Shown here in pieces: positions 55,929 through 64,000 of a stretch of 64,000 nucleotides of DNA; the stretch's first letter is position 1; each line of letters opens with the position of its first letter. A program made the position numbers and the translations under genes. The DNA comes from Sphingopyxis sp. (GTDB lineage Bacteria; Pseudomonadota; Alphaproteobacteria; Sphingomonadales; Sphingomonadaceae). The notes under the pieces are model-generated. The model was not told the origin of the DNA and made no database searches. It saw nothing but the letters and a program-made list of their open reading frames with translations. The stretch spans positions 49,749 to 113,748 of the forward strand of contig JAIXHQ010000008.1 in NCBI GenBank assembly GCA_030145715.1, read 5' to 3'.

Positions 55929-56597
55929 ATGGGGAGGATATTGCTTGTCGAGGATGACCCGCCGCTGGCGCGAGGCGTTTCCGCGCTGCTGAGAAGCGCG
56001 GGCCATTCGGTCGACATCGCCGAGGACGGCGAAACCGCGGTGCAGGTCGTGCGCGACGAACCCTATGCGCTGGTCGTTCTGGACATCGGATTGCCCGATA
56101 TGTCGGGGCTGGATGTGTTGAATGTAATCCGGCGCAGCGAATCAAAGGTGCCGGTGCTGGTGCTGACCGCGCGCGACGCGATCGAGGACCGGATCGCCGG
56201 GCTGGACCATGGCGCCGACGACTATCTGCTCAAACCGTTCGATGCGGGCGAGCTGGAGGCCCGCGTCCGCGCGCTGTTGCGCCGCGCGGCGGGCGAGGCG
56301 TCGCCGCTGACCACCATCGGCCTGCTGACCATCGATCCCGCGCGGCGAATCGCGACGGTCGATGGCCGCCCGCTCGATCTGCGCCGCCGCGAATGGGCCG
56401 TGCTGGAACGGCTGTCGGCGCAGGTGGGCAAGGTCGTGCAGAAGGAAAGGCTGAGCGCCGAGGTGTTCGGTTATGACGAGCCCGTCTCTCCCAATGCGAT
56501 CGAGGTCTATGTCGCGCGCCTTCGCCGCAAGCTTGAACCCGATGGTCCCGCAATCCGGACGATCCGCGGCCTCGGTTATGTGATCGAACCGCGTTGA
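55929..56597 (+). CDS. Response regulator, OmpR/TctD type
   Basis: A 222-residue regulator: receiver domain (MGRILLVEDDPPLARGVSAL, phosphorylated Asp52 in VVLDIGLPDMSG, Lys in YLLKPFDAGE) and a C-terminal winged helix (LSAEVFGYDEPVSPNAIEVY, RTIRGLGYVIEPR). The starting ATG at 55929 gives the normal receiver N-terminus. It overlaps the kinase gene by four bases. TctD-like regulators typically induce tricarboxylate transporters, and a citrate transporter follows the kinase here. Confidence 0.93.
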   Translation: MGRILLVEDDPPLARGVSALLRSAGHSVDIAEDGETAVQVVRDEPYALVVLDIGLPDMSGLDVLNVIRRSESKVPVLVLTARDAIEDRIAGLDHGADDYLLKPFDAGELEARVRALLRRAAGEASPLTTIGLLTIDPARRIATVDGRPLDLRRREWAVLERLSAQVGKVVQKERLSAEVFGYDEPVSPNAIEVYVARLRRKLEPDGPAIRTIRGLGYVIEPR

Positions 56598-58006
56598 CGG
56601 CCGACGGGCCGAAGGGCGGATCGCTGACCGGCCGGATGCTGGGATGGCTGGTGTTGCCGATCGCGATGCTGGCGATCGTCCTGGGCGTCGTCGGATCTTT
56701 TGCGATCACCCGCGCGGTCGGTGCCGTCAACGACCGCATCTTGAGCGCGGCGGCGCGCGGGATCGCCGACTCGCTGGCCAGCGATGACGGCGAAATCACG
56801 CTCGACCTGTCGCCCGCCGTGTTCGGGATGTTGAAGAACAACGCGCGCGACAATGTTTATTACAGCGTCCGGCGGGGCCGGGAGATATTGACCGGATATG
56901 CCGACCTGCCCCAGATCGCGATCGACCCGTCCCCGCGCGAGGAGTTCAGCTTTTCCGAAGGGCGTTTCCTGGGGCATGACGTCCGCATCGTCGCGGTCGC
57001 CCGCGTCGTGCCGCAGGTCGGCGAACCGGTCGTCGTCCAGGTCGCCGAAACGCTCGATGCGCGCAAGCGCATGGCGCGCGGCCTGTTGATCGGGCTGGCG
57101 CTGCTCGAACTGGCGCTGATCGCCACCGCCGTCATGCTGATGCCGATCGCGGTGCGCCGCGGGCTTGCCCCGTTGAAACGCCTGCAAAGCGAAATGGACC
57201 GCCGCGGGGCCGCCGACCTGACGCCGCTGTCGGCCACCGGCGTCCCGCGCGAACTGGGCGATCTGGTTCGCGCCTTCAACACGATGCTCTTTCGGCTCGA
57301 CAGCGGCTTTGCGGGCATTCGCCGGTTCACCGCCGATGCGTCGCACCAGATGCGGACGCCGCTGTCGGTTCTGCGCACCCATGTCGCGGTGCTCAAACGC
57401 GCGAAGCCGGGAAGCGAAGAGGCGCAGGAATCGATCGACGACATCGACCATGCGGGTGCGCGGCTCAGCCATTTGCTCAACCAGTTGCTGTCGCTGGCGC
57501 GCGTCGATAGCGGCCATGCCGAACGGGTGGCCGTCGAACCCGTCGATCTTGTCCGGCTGGCGCGCGAGGTGGTGGGCGAGCAGGCGGCGGCCGCGCATGA
57601 CAAGGACGTCCGGTTGCAACTGAATGCGCCGGGGCGCCGCGTCGATGCCCGCACCAACGCGGCGCTGGCGACCGAAATGCTCGTCAACATCGTCGACAAT
57701 GCGATCCGCTATAACCGGCAGGGGGGGCGGGTCGGGGTGACGGTCGAAAGCGCGCGCCCTGCGATACGGATCGAGGACGACGGGCCGGGAATCCCCCCCG
57801 ATGCACGCGAAAAAGTCTTTACGCGGTTCATGCGGTTGAACCCGCGCGGCGAGGGCAGCGGCAGCGGACTGGGCCTGTCGATCGCCCGATCGATCGCCGA
57901 GACGCTGGGGATCGAGCTTGCGCTCGACGGCGGGCCGGGTGGCCGGGGGCTGATCGTCACCATCATTTTCCCCGCGGACGCTGACAGCTTGGTGAAAGGT
58001 CCTTGA
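56594..58006 (+). CDS. Sensor histidine kinase, TctE type
   Basis: A 470-residue inner-membrane kinase with two membrane segments (about residues 15-40 and 163-188) flanking a periplasmic sensor domain of about 120 residues with the TctE N-terminal pattern (SVRRGREILTGYADLP). The dimerisation box is DASHQMRTPLSVL with His251, followed by NIVDNAIRYN, DGPGIPP and GSGLGLSIAR. The start is TTG at 56594, overlapping the regulator stop (TTGA). It should sense a carboxylate, perhaps with the divergent binding lipoprotein. Confidence 0.92.
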   Translation: MTADGPKGGSLTGRMLGWLVLPIAMLAIVLGVVGSFAITRAVGAVNDRILSAAARGIADSLASDDGEITLDLSPAVFGMLKNNARDNVYYSVRRGREILTGYADLPQIAIDPSPREEFSFSEGRFLGHDVRIVAVARVVPQVGEPVVVQVAETLDARKRMARGLLIGLALLELALIATAVMLMPIAVRRGLAPLKRLQSEMDRRGAADLTPLSATGVPRELGDLVRAFNTMLFRLDSGFAGIRRFTADASHQMRTPLSVLRTHVAVLKRAKPGSEEAQESIDDIDHAGARLSHLLNQLLSLARVDSGHAERVAVEPVDLVRLAREVVGEQAAAAHDKDVRLQLNAPGRRVDARTNAALATEMLVNIVDNAIRYNRQGGRVGVTVESARPAIRIEDDGPGIPPDAREKVFTRFMRLNPRGEGSGSGLGLSIARSIAETLGIELALDGGPGGRGLIVTIIFPADADSLVKGP

Positions 58007-58165
58007 GCTAGGTGGGTATGAAAGGTTCCGACACAGGAACGGCTGCGAGGGAGGATATGTGGCGACCCATCACGGTGTGGACATGCTGGCATCACGGCCC
58101 GCCGGTCGAGGATCGCGAGGCCTTGTCGCGCTTTCGATCATAGCGTCACGCGGCTGATCCCGGCG

Positions 58166-59503
58166 ATGTTGTCCCTTTACGCCTTTGCGATGGTCAGCGT
58201 CTTCATGACGCTCATCATGACCAAGCGCCTTTCGGCCATCGTTGCGCTGATCGTCGTGCCGGTGTCCTTTGCCCTGGTCGGCCTGTTGCTGTTCGGTCCC
58301 TATCAGACCGACCTTGGCACGATGATGATGGACGGGGTAAAGAATCTTGCCCCCACCGGCGTCATGCTGGTCTTTGCGATCCTCTATTTCGGGTTGATGA
58401 TCGACGTCGGCGTATTCGACCCGCTGATCCGCGCGATCGTGCGTGTCGTACACGGCGACCCGGTTCGCATCATGATCGGTTCCGCGCTGCTCGCGCTGAC
58501 CGTCTCGCTCGATGGCGACGGCGCGACGACCTATATGATTACCACCGCGGCGATGCTGCCCGTGTTCCGCCATATGAAGATGGACGTCCGGATGCTCGCC
58601 TGCGTCGTCATCATGGCGGGCGGGGTTATGAACATCCTGCCATGGGGCGGCCCGACGGCGCGCGTCGCCAGCGCGCTGCGCGTCGATGTCAGCGACATAT
58701 TCCTGCCGCTGATCCCGTCGATGCTCGCGACCGCGGCGTGGGTGTTGTTCGTCGCCTATCGCTTCGGTCTGAAGGAACGCGACCGGCTGGCAAAGCTGCC
58801 GGTCGACGCCGTCGATGAAGCGGCGACCGGGACCCAGATTCTGGCCGCCGATACCGACAGCCATGTCGAGGCGCGCCGTCCGCGCCTGTTCTGGTTGAAC
58901 CTGGGGCTGACGCTGGGCCTGCTGGTGACGCTGGTGATGGGCGTGATGCCGCTGGCCGTCCTGTTCATGCTGGCCTTTGCGGTCGCGATGATGATCAACT
59001 TTCCCTCGCTCGACGAACAGCGCGACCGGCTGGCGGCCCATGCGGGCAACGCGCTGGCGGTCGGTGGGCTGGTCTTTGCCGCCGGCATCTTTACCGGCAT
59101 CCTGTCGGGCACGAAGATGGTCGAGGCGATGGCCGCGACGGTTACGCAGGCGGTGCCGCAAAGCATGGGGCCTTATCTGGCGCCGATCACCGCCGCGTTG
59201 AGCGCACCCTTTACCTTCTTCATCTCCAACGACGCCTTTTATTATGGCATCGTCCCGATCCTCGCCGAAACGGGGACCAATTACGGCATCAGTCCGGTCG
59301 AGATGGGCCGCGCCTCGCTGGTGGGGCAACAGGTCCATCTGTTGAGCCCGCTCGTCGCCTCGACCTTTCTGCTCGTCGGCTTTGTCGGCATCGAACTGGG
59401 CGAGCATCAGCGTTTCACGCTTAAATGGGCGCTTGGCTCGTGCCTGGTCTTTTTCCTCGCCGCGGTTCTGACCGGGGCATTCCCTTTCGTCGCAGGTGGG
59501 TGA
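58166..59503 (+). CDS. CitMHS family citrate transporter
   Basis: A 445-residue secondary carrier with about 12 hydrophobic segments. CitMHS family features are the N-terminal KRLSAIVALIVVPVSFALVG, SLDGDGATTYMITTAAMLPV, MNILPWGGPTARVASALRVD and FFISNDAFYYGIVPILAETG. Characterised members import metal-citrate complexes or citrate with protons. The ATG at 58166 has no clear ribosome site, and an in-frame TGA 12 bases upstream bars a longer form. The preceding 159-base gap holds an inverted repeat GTTCC-N6-GGAAC (58025-58040) that could be a regulator site. It overlaps the next gene by eight bases. Confidence 0.9.
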   Translation: MLSLYAFAMVSVFMTLIMTKRLSAIVALIVVPVSFALVGLLLFGPYQTDLGTMMMDGVKNLAPTGVMLVFAILYFGLMIDVGVFDPLIRAIVRVVHGDPVRIMIGSALLALTVSLDGDGATTYMITTAAMLPVFRHMKMDVRMLACVVIMAGGVMNILPWGGPTARVASALRVDVSDIFLPLIPSMLATAAWVLFVAYRFGLKERDRLAKLPVDAVDEAATGTQILAADTDSHVEARRPRLFWLNLGLTLGLLVTLVMGVMPLAVLFMLAFAVAMMINFPSLDEQRDRLAAHAGNALAVGGLVFAAGIFTGILSGTKMVEAMAATVTQAVPQSMGPYLAPITAALSAPFTFFISNDAFYYGIVPILAETGTNYGISPVEMGRASLVGQQVHLLSPLVASTFLLVGFVGIELGEHQRFTLKWALGSCLVFFLAAVLTGAFPFVAGG

Positions 59504-60593
59504 CGATACGCCCACGGCGGCGAGGGGAAAGCGAAACCCTTGGGCAGCCCCAGCGCGCTGGGCCGGGCTGATCGCCCTGTCGGTCGTGCTGATCATATTG
59601 CTGAAACTGGTGGGGGTGCCGGCCGCGCTGCTGCTGGGTCCGATGCTGGCGGGTATCCTGATGGCGACCCGCGGCTGGACCGTCACGGTGCCGCGCCCCG
59701 GCTTCCTGGCCTCGCAGGCGGTGATCGGCCTGATGATCGCGCATTATTTCGATCCGGGGTTGCTGGTCACGCTGACCAGGAACTGGCCCCTCGTCATCGG
59801 CGTCACGCTGGCGATTTTCGTGGCCAGCTTTGCGCTCGGCTATCTGTTGATGCGGTCCGGCAAGGTGCCGGGCAGCGCCGCGATCTGGGGATCGGCCCCC
59901 GGCGGCGCGGCGCCGATGGTGATCCTGGCCGAAGCCTATGGCGCCGATGCGCGGCTGGTCGCCGTCATCACCTATATGCGCGTCCTGACCGTCGTCGTCG
60001 TGGCGTCGGTTCTGCTGACGCTTGTCGGCGGCGGCGGCCAGCCCGCGCCGGACAGGCCGATGCTGCTGTGGCAGGATTTCGACCTGATGGCGCTGGGCCT
60101 GACGCTGGTGATCGCGCTGGCGAGTGTCGTCGTCGGCCTGACGCTGCGTATTCCGGCCGGGCCGATGATCAGCGCGATGGTCATCGGCGGCCTGCTGAAC
60201 TGGGGCGGCGTCGCGATGCCGGTCACGCCGGTCCCGCTGCTGGTTGCCGCCTATGCCCTGATCGGCTGGCGCATCGGGCTGACCTTCAGCCGCGAAGCGG
60301 TGGCCGCTGCCGCCCGATCCCTGCCGTGGATCATCCTGTCGTCGCTGGTGCTGGTCGGCCTGTGCGCCGGACTCGGTTTCCTTTTGGTATGGCAACTCGG
60401 CATCGATCCGGTCACCGCCTATCTGGCGACCAGCCCCGGCGGGCTCGACTCGATCGCGATCATCGCGGTGTCGACGCACAGCGACACGCCGCTTGTCATG
60501 GCGTTGCAGACGATGCGGTTTCTGGTCGCGCTGTCACTGGGGCCGCGCGTGGCCGTATTCCTTTCAAAAAGAATAAATAAAACAAGTAGTTGA
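59496..60593 (+). CDS. AbrB family inner-membrane protein (PF05145 type)
   Basis: A 365-residue membrane protein of about ten segments with the family's internal duplication: LLKLVGVPAALLLGPMLAGI in the first half and LRIPAGPMISAMVIGGLLNW in the second, plus GSAPGGAAPMVILAEAYGAD and LATSPGGLDSIAIIAV. The family is named after E. coli AbrB; its role is unclear, with links to transport. GTG 59496 overlaps the transporter stop by eight bases, so the two are coupled. The final 12 codons (SKRINKTSS) and following gap are unusually AT-rich. Confidence 0.85.
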   Translation: MGDDTPTAARGKRNPWAAPARWAGLIALSVVLIILLKLVGVPAALLLGPMLAGILMATRGWTVTVPRPGFLASQAVIGLMIAHYFDPGLLVTLTRNWPLVIGVTLAIFVASFALGYLLMRSGKVPGSAAIWGSAPGGAAPMVILAEAYGADARLVAVITYMRVLTVVVVASVLLTLVGGGGQPAPDRPMLLWQDFDLMALGLTLVIALASVVVGLTLRIPAGPMISAMVIGGLLNWGGVAMPVTPVPLLVAAYALIGWRIGLTFSREAVAAAARSLPWIILSSLVLVGLCAGLGFLLVWQLGIDPVTAYLATSPGGLDSIAIIAVSTHSDTPLVMALQTMRFLVALSLGPRVAVFLSKRINKTSS

Positions 60594-60715
60594 TATGATT
60601 TTTCATGGGCAAGGCGGCGACAGCTTCGTGACAGCTTTTGCGCCTAATGTAGCAAAAGAGGCCCGAAAATCGGGTCCGCAACAAGTGATCGGCAAGGCCG
60701 ATCTGGGGAGGATTT

Positions 60716-63700
60716 ATGGCAGGCAAGATGCACGCCCGGCAGCTATGGGCATATTCGCAAGGCAGCACTCTATCGATCGCGGTCGCCACGATGGCGAAAA
60801 TCGCGACACCGCGCTTTCCGGTCCCCCGCTTTTCCAGCCTGATGCTCGCAGGATGTATCGCGGGCCTGGTCGGCATTCCGGCCGGCGCCGCTTATGCGCA
60901 GGAAGCCGATGGGGCCGCCGTCGAAAGCACCGAAGCGCCCGATGCGTCGGACAATGCCGAAATCGTCGTCACCGGTTCGCTGATCGCGCGCCGCGATGCG
61001 CGGTCGTCGAGCCCGATTTCCACCGTCGGCGAAAGCGAACTCTCCGCGACTGGCCAGCCTTCGCTCGATAAGGTCATCGGGCAGTTGCCGCAATTTTCCG
61101 GCGGGCAGGGTGCGGCCGAAGTCGGCGATACCCAGGGCACGATCGGCTTTGGCGGCGGCCAGTCCTACAGCGATCTGCGCGGGCTTGGCCCGAACCGCTC
61201 GCTCGTGCTGCTAGACGGTCGGCGGCTCATGCCGTCCAGCCCCGATGGCGCCATCGACCTCAACACCATCCCCACCTCGCTGATCGGTTCGGTCGAGGTC
61301 ATCACCGGCGGCGCGTCGGCGACCTATGGTTCGGACGCCGTCGCGGGGGTCACCAATTTCAAGCTGCGCACCAATTTGAACGGCCTTGAACTGACCGCGA
61401 AAAAGGGAATTACCGATCGCGGCGACGGCGCCACGACCAGCCTGAGCGCCGCCTTCGGGTCCGATTTCGCCGACGATCGCGGCAATTTCCTGTTCGCCGT
61501 GGAATATGCCGAACGCGGCGCCGTGATCGGCAATTCGCGGCCCTTTTTCGCCAATATCCGCCAGCTCGCGCGTCCGCCCGAAGGCATTATCGCGGCCGGT
61601 AACTATGGCGGCGGCGCGCCGACGGTCGCCGCGGTCAATTCGGTCCTGGCGCAATATGCCGGTACGACGCCGATTGCCGGCAGCGGCCTTTACAATGGCG
61701 CGATCGGCGTCAATGGCGACGGCACGATCTTTACCACACTGGCCGGCAACAATTGCGTCCAGAATTATCGCGGCCTGAACCAGGGCGTCGACGGGCTGAA
61801 CATCAGCAGCAACTGCCGCCAGGTGCAGATCGCGCTGGGCCAATATTTCGCGGTCCAGGTTCCGCTGAAACGCTATAATGCCTTTGCGCGCCTGAATTAT
61901 GAATTCAGCCCCGAAATATCGGCCTATGCCCAGTTCGGCTATATGCGGTCGGAAGCGTTCAGCCGCACCGGACCTGGATCGTCCAAGCCGTCGTCCCCCT
62001 TGCTGGTGCCGCAGAATAATCCCTTCCTTCAGTCCAATCCCGATCTGCGCCAGATCCTGAACTCGATCACGCCGACCCCGACGGGCAATATCATCGTCAC
62101 CAAGGCGCTGACCACGCTCGGCAATCGCCTGTCGTCGTTCGACAATGACGTATGGCAGGCCCTGGTCGGGCTGAAGGGCGAAATTCCCGGCACGTCGTTG
62201 CAGTGGAACATCTATGGTTCATACGGCAAGTCGCGGTTCGTCAATGTGATGACGGGTGACATGAGCCTGGCCGCGGTCACCACCGTGCTCAACGGCACCG
62301 CCAATTATCGCGGCACCGCCGGCACCTGTCAGGGATATGCCTGGAACCCGCTCGGGCTCGATCCGCTCAGCCCGGCGTGTCTGGAATATGTCGGCCGCAC
62401 CAACGTCAACATCAACGACCAGTCGCAACGGGTCGTCGAAGCGACGGTCCAGGGACCGATCTTCACGCTGCCGGCCGGTGACCTCAGCTTTGCCTTGGGT
62501 GCCGGGAACCGCCAGACATCGTTCAACTATCTGCCCGCCTCGACCCTCGCGACGAATGATTCGATCAGCTATGGCTTTGTCAGCCCGGCGTCGGGCAAGC
62601 AGCGGGTCAACGAGGTTTTCGCCGAACTGCTCGTGCCGATCCTGAAGGACACGCCTTTCTTTCAGGAACTGACCGCCAATCTTGGCTATCGTTATTCGAA
62701 CTACAGCCTGTTCGGCGGACAGCAGACCTATAAGGCCGACCTGAGCTGGCGCGTGTTCGAACCGCTGTTCGTGCGCGGCAGCTATTCGGTCGCCATCCGC
62801 GCGCCCAGCCTTGGCAATCTGTTCGGGCCGACATCGGTTGCCCAGTTGCCGATCGGCACCGGCCCGAACGCGGGCGATCCCTGCGCGGTCGGCAGCATCT
62901 ATCGCACCGGCGGTAACGCCAGCCAGGTGCAGGCGCTGTGCCAGGCACAGGGCGTTCCCGCCGCCATCTATCCGACCTATACCTATGGCATTTCGACCGT
63001 CCCCGGACAGGATGGCAGCAACGCCAACCTGACGCCGGAACGGGCCAAGACCTATTCGTTCGGGGTGGTGTTGACGCCGCGTTTCTCCAGCAGCCTGTTC
63101 GACAAGGTCAGCCTGTCGGTCGATTATTACAATATCCGGATCAAGGATGCGATCGGGTCGCTGCTGCTGTCCGATATTCTGCCGCGGTGCTTCAATTCGG
63201 ATGGCGCGAGCAATCCGTCCTATGCGCTCAACAACGCCTATTGCCAGCGCATTACGCGCGATCCGCTGACCGGGCAGATCGCACTGGGACAACAGGGGCT
63301 GTTCAACTTTGCCACCTATACGGTCGCGGGGATCGATGCGCAGTTGACCTGGGGCTTCGGGCTCGACGCGCTGGGCATGTCGCCGTCGGCGGGTTCGCTC
63401 GAACTGAACACGACGGCATCCTATCTCAGCCAATATAAGGTCGCGGGCCTGCTGGGATCGCCCACGCTCAACTATGCCGGCAGCGCCGGGTTCGGCGGCG
63501 TCGGCGGCGGGATTTCGCATCCCGATTGGAAGGTCAATACGCGCCTGACCTATTCGAACGACGATTTCCGCGTGTCGCTTTTGTGGCGGCACATCTCGGC
63601 GATGGTCCATTCGGACGTGGTGGCCAATCCGGCTTCGACGACCCCCGGCGTCCCGGCGTATAATTATATCGACCTCAACGCCGATTTCGACATCGACCAG

Positions 63701-63841
63701 CGTTTCTCCTTTGGCGTCGGCGTGACGAACCTGACCGACAAGGCACCGCCGTTCATCAGCGCATCGCCGCTGACGACCGACGCCGCGACCTATGACGTGA
63801 TCGGCCGGTCCTTCTACGCATCGATCAAGGCGAAATTCTAA
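60716..63841 (+). CDS. TonB-dependent receptor, large (second)
   Basis: A 1041-residue outer-membrane receptor of the type with a plug reading GQSYSDLRGLGPNRSLVLLD, GRRLMPSS and VEVITGGASATYGSDAVAGV, common in sphingomonads and xanthomonads. It ends in Phe (YASIKAKF) as barrels do. A GGGGAGG site lies five bases before the ATG at 60716. That start gives a long leader (about 62 residues to AAYAQ), so an internal start at the later MLAGCIAGLVG region is possible. Placement after a citrate transporter hints at a metal-carboxylate or organic ligand, not proven. Confidence 0.9.
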   Translation: MAGKMHARQLWAYSQGSTLSIAVATMAKIATPRFPVPRFSSLMLAGCIAGLVGIPAGAAYAQEADGAAVESTEAPDASDNAEIVVTGSLIARRDARSSSPISTVGESELSATGQPSLDKVIGQLPQFSGGQGAAEVGDTQGTIGFGGGQSYSDLRGLGPNRSLVLLDGRRLMPSSPDGAIDLNTIPTSLIGSVEVITGGASATYGSDAVAGVTNFKLRTNLNGLELTAKKGITDRGDGATTSLSAAFGSDFADDRGNFLFAVEYAERGAVIGNSRPFFANIRQLARPPEGIIAAGNYGGGAPTVAAVNSVLAQYAGTTPIAGSGLYNGAIGVNGDGTIFTTLAGNNCVQNYRGLNQGVDGLNISSNCRQVQIALGQYFAVQVPLKRYNAFARLNYEFSPEISAYAQFGYMRSEAFSRTGPGSSKPSSPLLVPQNNPFLQSNPDLRQILNSITPTPTGNIIVTKALTTLGNRLSSFDNDVWQALVGLKGEIPGTSLQWNIYGSYGKSRFVNVMTGDMSLAAVTTVLNGTANYRGTAGTCQGYAWNPLGLDPLSPACLEYVGRTNVNINDQSQRVVEATVQGPIFTLPAGDLSFALGAGNRQTSFNYLPASTLATNDSISYGFVSPASGKQRVNEVFAELLVPILKDTPFFQELTANLGYRYSNYSLFGGQQTYKADLSWRVFEPLFVRGSYSVAIRAPSLGNLFGPTSVAQLPIGTGPNAGDPCAVGSIYRTGGNASQVQALCQAQGVPAAIYPTYTYGISTVPGQDGSNANLTPERAKTYSFGVVLTPRFSSSLFDKVSLSVDYYNIRIKDAIGSLLLSDILPRCFNSDGASNPSYALNNAYCQRITRDPLTGQIALGQQGLFNFATYTVAGIDAQLTWGFGLDALGMSPSAGSLELNTTASYLSQYKVAGLLGSPTLNYAGSAGFGGVGGGISHPDWKVNTRLTYSNDDFRVSLLWRHISAMVHSDVVANPASTTPGVPAYNYIDLNADFDIDQRFSFGVGVTNLTDKAPPFISASPLTTDAATYDVIGRSFYASIKAKF

Positions 63842-63886
63842 ACCGATTATTGTCAGCCAGTCTGACAGACATCCCTCATCCTGACT

Positions 63887-63923
63887 GGAGCTGGCTTCCC
63901 CGGAAGCCGGCTCCATTTTTTTG
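63887..63923 (+). terminator. Rho-independent terminator after the second receptor
   Basis: GGAGCTGGCTTCC-CC-GGAAGCCGGCTCC, a 13-bp stem with one G-T wobble, followed by ATTTTTTTG. It begins 46 bases after the receptor stop. The remaining bases to the window edge show no gene. Confidence 0.92.
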
Positions 63924-64000
63924 CGGTCGGGAGATGTCGGCAGCCGTGGGGATAGGCCGGGAGTGCTGCGTGTTTATTTACGCCGGAAACGGAAATACCA

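Noticed and set aside
54716..56017. A longer start for the solute-binding protein (433 residues from 56017)
   Set aside because: It would overlap the response regulator's start and bury the lipoprotein signal peptide internally; the TTG at 55849 gives a proper lipobox leader.

Overview
This window is a GC-rich chromosomal segment from an alphaproteobacterium, most likely a sphingomonad such as Sphingopyxis or a close relative. The evidence is the very strong G/C third-position bias, a DivL-type tyrosine pseudokinase (an alphaproteobacterial cell-cycle protein), the AddAB rather than RecBCD recombination system, two large TonB-dependent receptors, and the catabolic gene content. I see no rRNA, tRNA, CRISPR array or replication origin. 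Gene density is high and many starts are GTG or TTG.

Layout. 1-6.7 kb: end of an alpha/beta hydrolase, an M2 (ACE-like) dipeptidyl carboxypeptidase, AMP nucleosidase, a peroxiredoxin, a visibly AT-richer TrmH-like RNA methyltransferase, YqgE, and a small palindromic element with 33-bp terminal inverted repeats. 7-12.9 kb: ahcY, then the housekeeping cluster rpmH-rnpA-yidD-yidC-engB and a glutathione transferase. 13.1-24.7 kb: one co-directional run divL-tsaE-amgK-murU-addB-addA-trxA, which joins cell-cycle signalling, tRNA modification, cell-wall sugar recycling and double-strand-break repair. 24.7-26.5 kb: argJ, with a vapD islet lodged exactly at its 3' end between direct repeats of the argJ terminus. 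26.6-41.9 kb, mainly minus strand: an aldehyde dehydrogenase, a secreted M20 peptidase, a cadherin-like/sorbosone dehydrogenase lipoprotein, glnBA, a PQQ quinohemoprotein dehydrogenase behind a perfect 16-bp palindrome, map, clpA, a TSUP permease, a LysR regulator and a small exported protein.

42-54.7 kb: after a leucine-dehydrogenase-like gene with its divergent Lrp regulator comes the most interesting region. It is a divergent catabolic locus of two arms. The minus arm has five overlapping genes: FAD aromatic hydroxylase, CoA-transferase A and B, a fumarylacetoacetate-hydrolase-family enzyme and an MFS transporter. The plus arm has a TetR regulator, an extradiol-type (VOC) dioxygenase, a TonB receptor and a Tat-exported sulfatase. 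Three near-identical perfect palindromes (TGACYATATRGTCA) mark the three control regions, so one TetR protein probably governs the whole set. I infer uptake and desulfation of an aryl sulfate ester followed by hydroxylation, ring cleavage, hydrolysis and CoA activation. The substrate is unknown.

54.7-64 kb: a lone substrate-binding lipoprotein stands divergent from a TctDE-like two-component system. It is followed by a CitMHS citrate transporter, an AbrB-family membrane protein and a second TonB receptor closed by a strong terminator. This looks like a carboxylate or metal-carboxylate sensing and uptake module.

Recurrent short hairpin repeats sit between genes throughout and often double as plausible terminators.
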